Part shown: positions 6,812 to 6,996 of the stretch, in pieces
Layout: each line of letters begins with the position of its first letter
How positions within the stretch are numbered: position 1 is the first letter of the stretch
Assembly (NCBI GenBank): GCA_017303565.1
Contig: JAFLCM010000046.1
Coordinates: 1-6,996 of the forward strand
DNA length: 6,996 nucleotides
Source: Planctomycetota bacterium
GTDB lineage: Bacteria; Planctomycetota; Phycisphaerae; Phycisphaerales; UBA1924
Direction of reading: 5' to 3'
The notes under the pieces: generated by a model
Told to the model about the DNA's origin: nothing
Databases searched by the model: none
What the model saw: the letters and a program-made list of their open reading frames with translations, nothing else
Position numbers and translations under genes: made by a program

Positions 6812-6996
6812 CTACTCCGCGGCGGGGGTCATGCCGAACCAGCGCCGGATCGCCCAGCGTCCGAGGTAGATCCCCGGCGTGAGCGCGACCGCGCTGAGCG
6901 CCGAGCCCAACGCGAAGGTCACCGAGTACCTCAAGGGCAAGCGTGAGCAGCTCCTCAAGGAAGCGGGCGCGATCTCTTCCAAGGCGGAAGCGATCA
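6812..6996 (-). CDS. C-terminus of a possible membrane protein (start outside the window or near 6922)
   Basis: The - strand frame ends at TAG 6812-6814 and is open to the right edge. Residues nearest the stop read as a plausible membrane segment with a basic end: TFALGSALSAVALTPG, then IYLGRWAIRRWFG and MTPAAE, with consistently G/C-ending codons. Upstream of about 6922 the frame uses TTG, AGG and TCA codons and looks less like protein. A GTG at 6920-6922 with GAGG 6 nt before it would give a 36-residue single-span protein. The overlapping + frame from 6879 competes for the same bases. I do not recognise a family. Confidence 0.42.
   Translation of the reverse strand, partial: IASALEEIAPASLRSCSRLPLRYSVTFALGSALSAVALTPGIYLGRWAIRRWFGMTPAAE
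6879..6996 (+). CDS. N-terminus of a possible cytoplasmic protein (continues beyond the window)
   Basis: After a + strand stop at 6867-6869, the frame from GTG 6879 runs open to the window end and encodes about 39 residues. From 6909 it is rich in Lys, Glu and Ala with a helical pattern (NAKVTEYLKGKREQLL, then KEAGAISSKAEAI), with G/C-ending codons and an A/T-rich second codon position as expected for real coding sequence. A GAGG at 6863-6866 is 12 nt upstream of the GTG, too far to be convincing. It overlaps the - frame described at 6812-6996, and both can hardly be functional over the whole stretch. No family recognised. Confidence 0.42.
   Translation, partial: MSATALSAEPNAKVTEYLKGKREQLLKEAGAISSKAEAI

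Overview
The window looks like part of a Phycisphaerae/Planctomycetota chromosome. It is GC-rich throughout. Two exported proteins end in a variant PEP-CTERM-like tail (Pro-x-Pro-Gly, hydrophobic stretch, Arg-rich end) that I associate with Phycisphaerae, and genes alternate strand with little operon structure. The assignment rests on these sequence traits and family memory; no search was run.

Layout, left to right: (1) the 3' part of a LuxR/GerE-type helix-turn-helix regulator (+, cut by the window edge); (2) a secreted PPC-domain protein with a PEP-CTERM-like tail (+, 654-1322), with a strong Shine-Dalgarno and a textbook intrinsic terminator; (3) a stand-alone NADH-quinone oxidoreductase subunit I, nuoI (-, 1500-2069), followed by a strand-specific hairpin and perhaps a 47-codon signal-peptide-like ORF; (4) a second secreted PEP-CTERM-like protein of unknown function (-, 2205-3140) with a very strong Shine-Dalgarno, a good promoter about 240 nt upstream and a long leader; (5) a divergently transcribed two-domain CHR (chromate-type) membrane transporter (+, 3518-4774); (6) an ABC-F ATPase of the Uup type (+, 4829-6685); (7) a convergent intergenic block holding a tandem GC-rich repeat with an inverted partner; (8) a strand-ambiguous right edge where a hydrophobic C-terminus on - and a Lys/Glu-rich N-terminus on + overlap.

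The genes do not form one pathway. They combine cell-envelope or surface proteins (two PEP-CTERM-like), respiration (nuoI), ion transport (ChrA family) and translation/ribosome maintenance (Uup). I see no convincing new multi-gene system. The points most worth checking are regulatory and architectural. The two exported-protein genes have strong Shine-Dalgarno sites and leaders, whereas nuoI, the transporter and uup have none and instead carry a TAnnnT/A hexamer 8-10 nt before the ATG, as expected for leaderless mRNAs. A cluster of CGAGCG half-sites sits on the promoter of the second exported protein. nuoI is separated from the other complex I genes. A planctomycete-style intergenic repeat follows uup.
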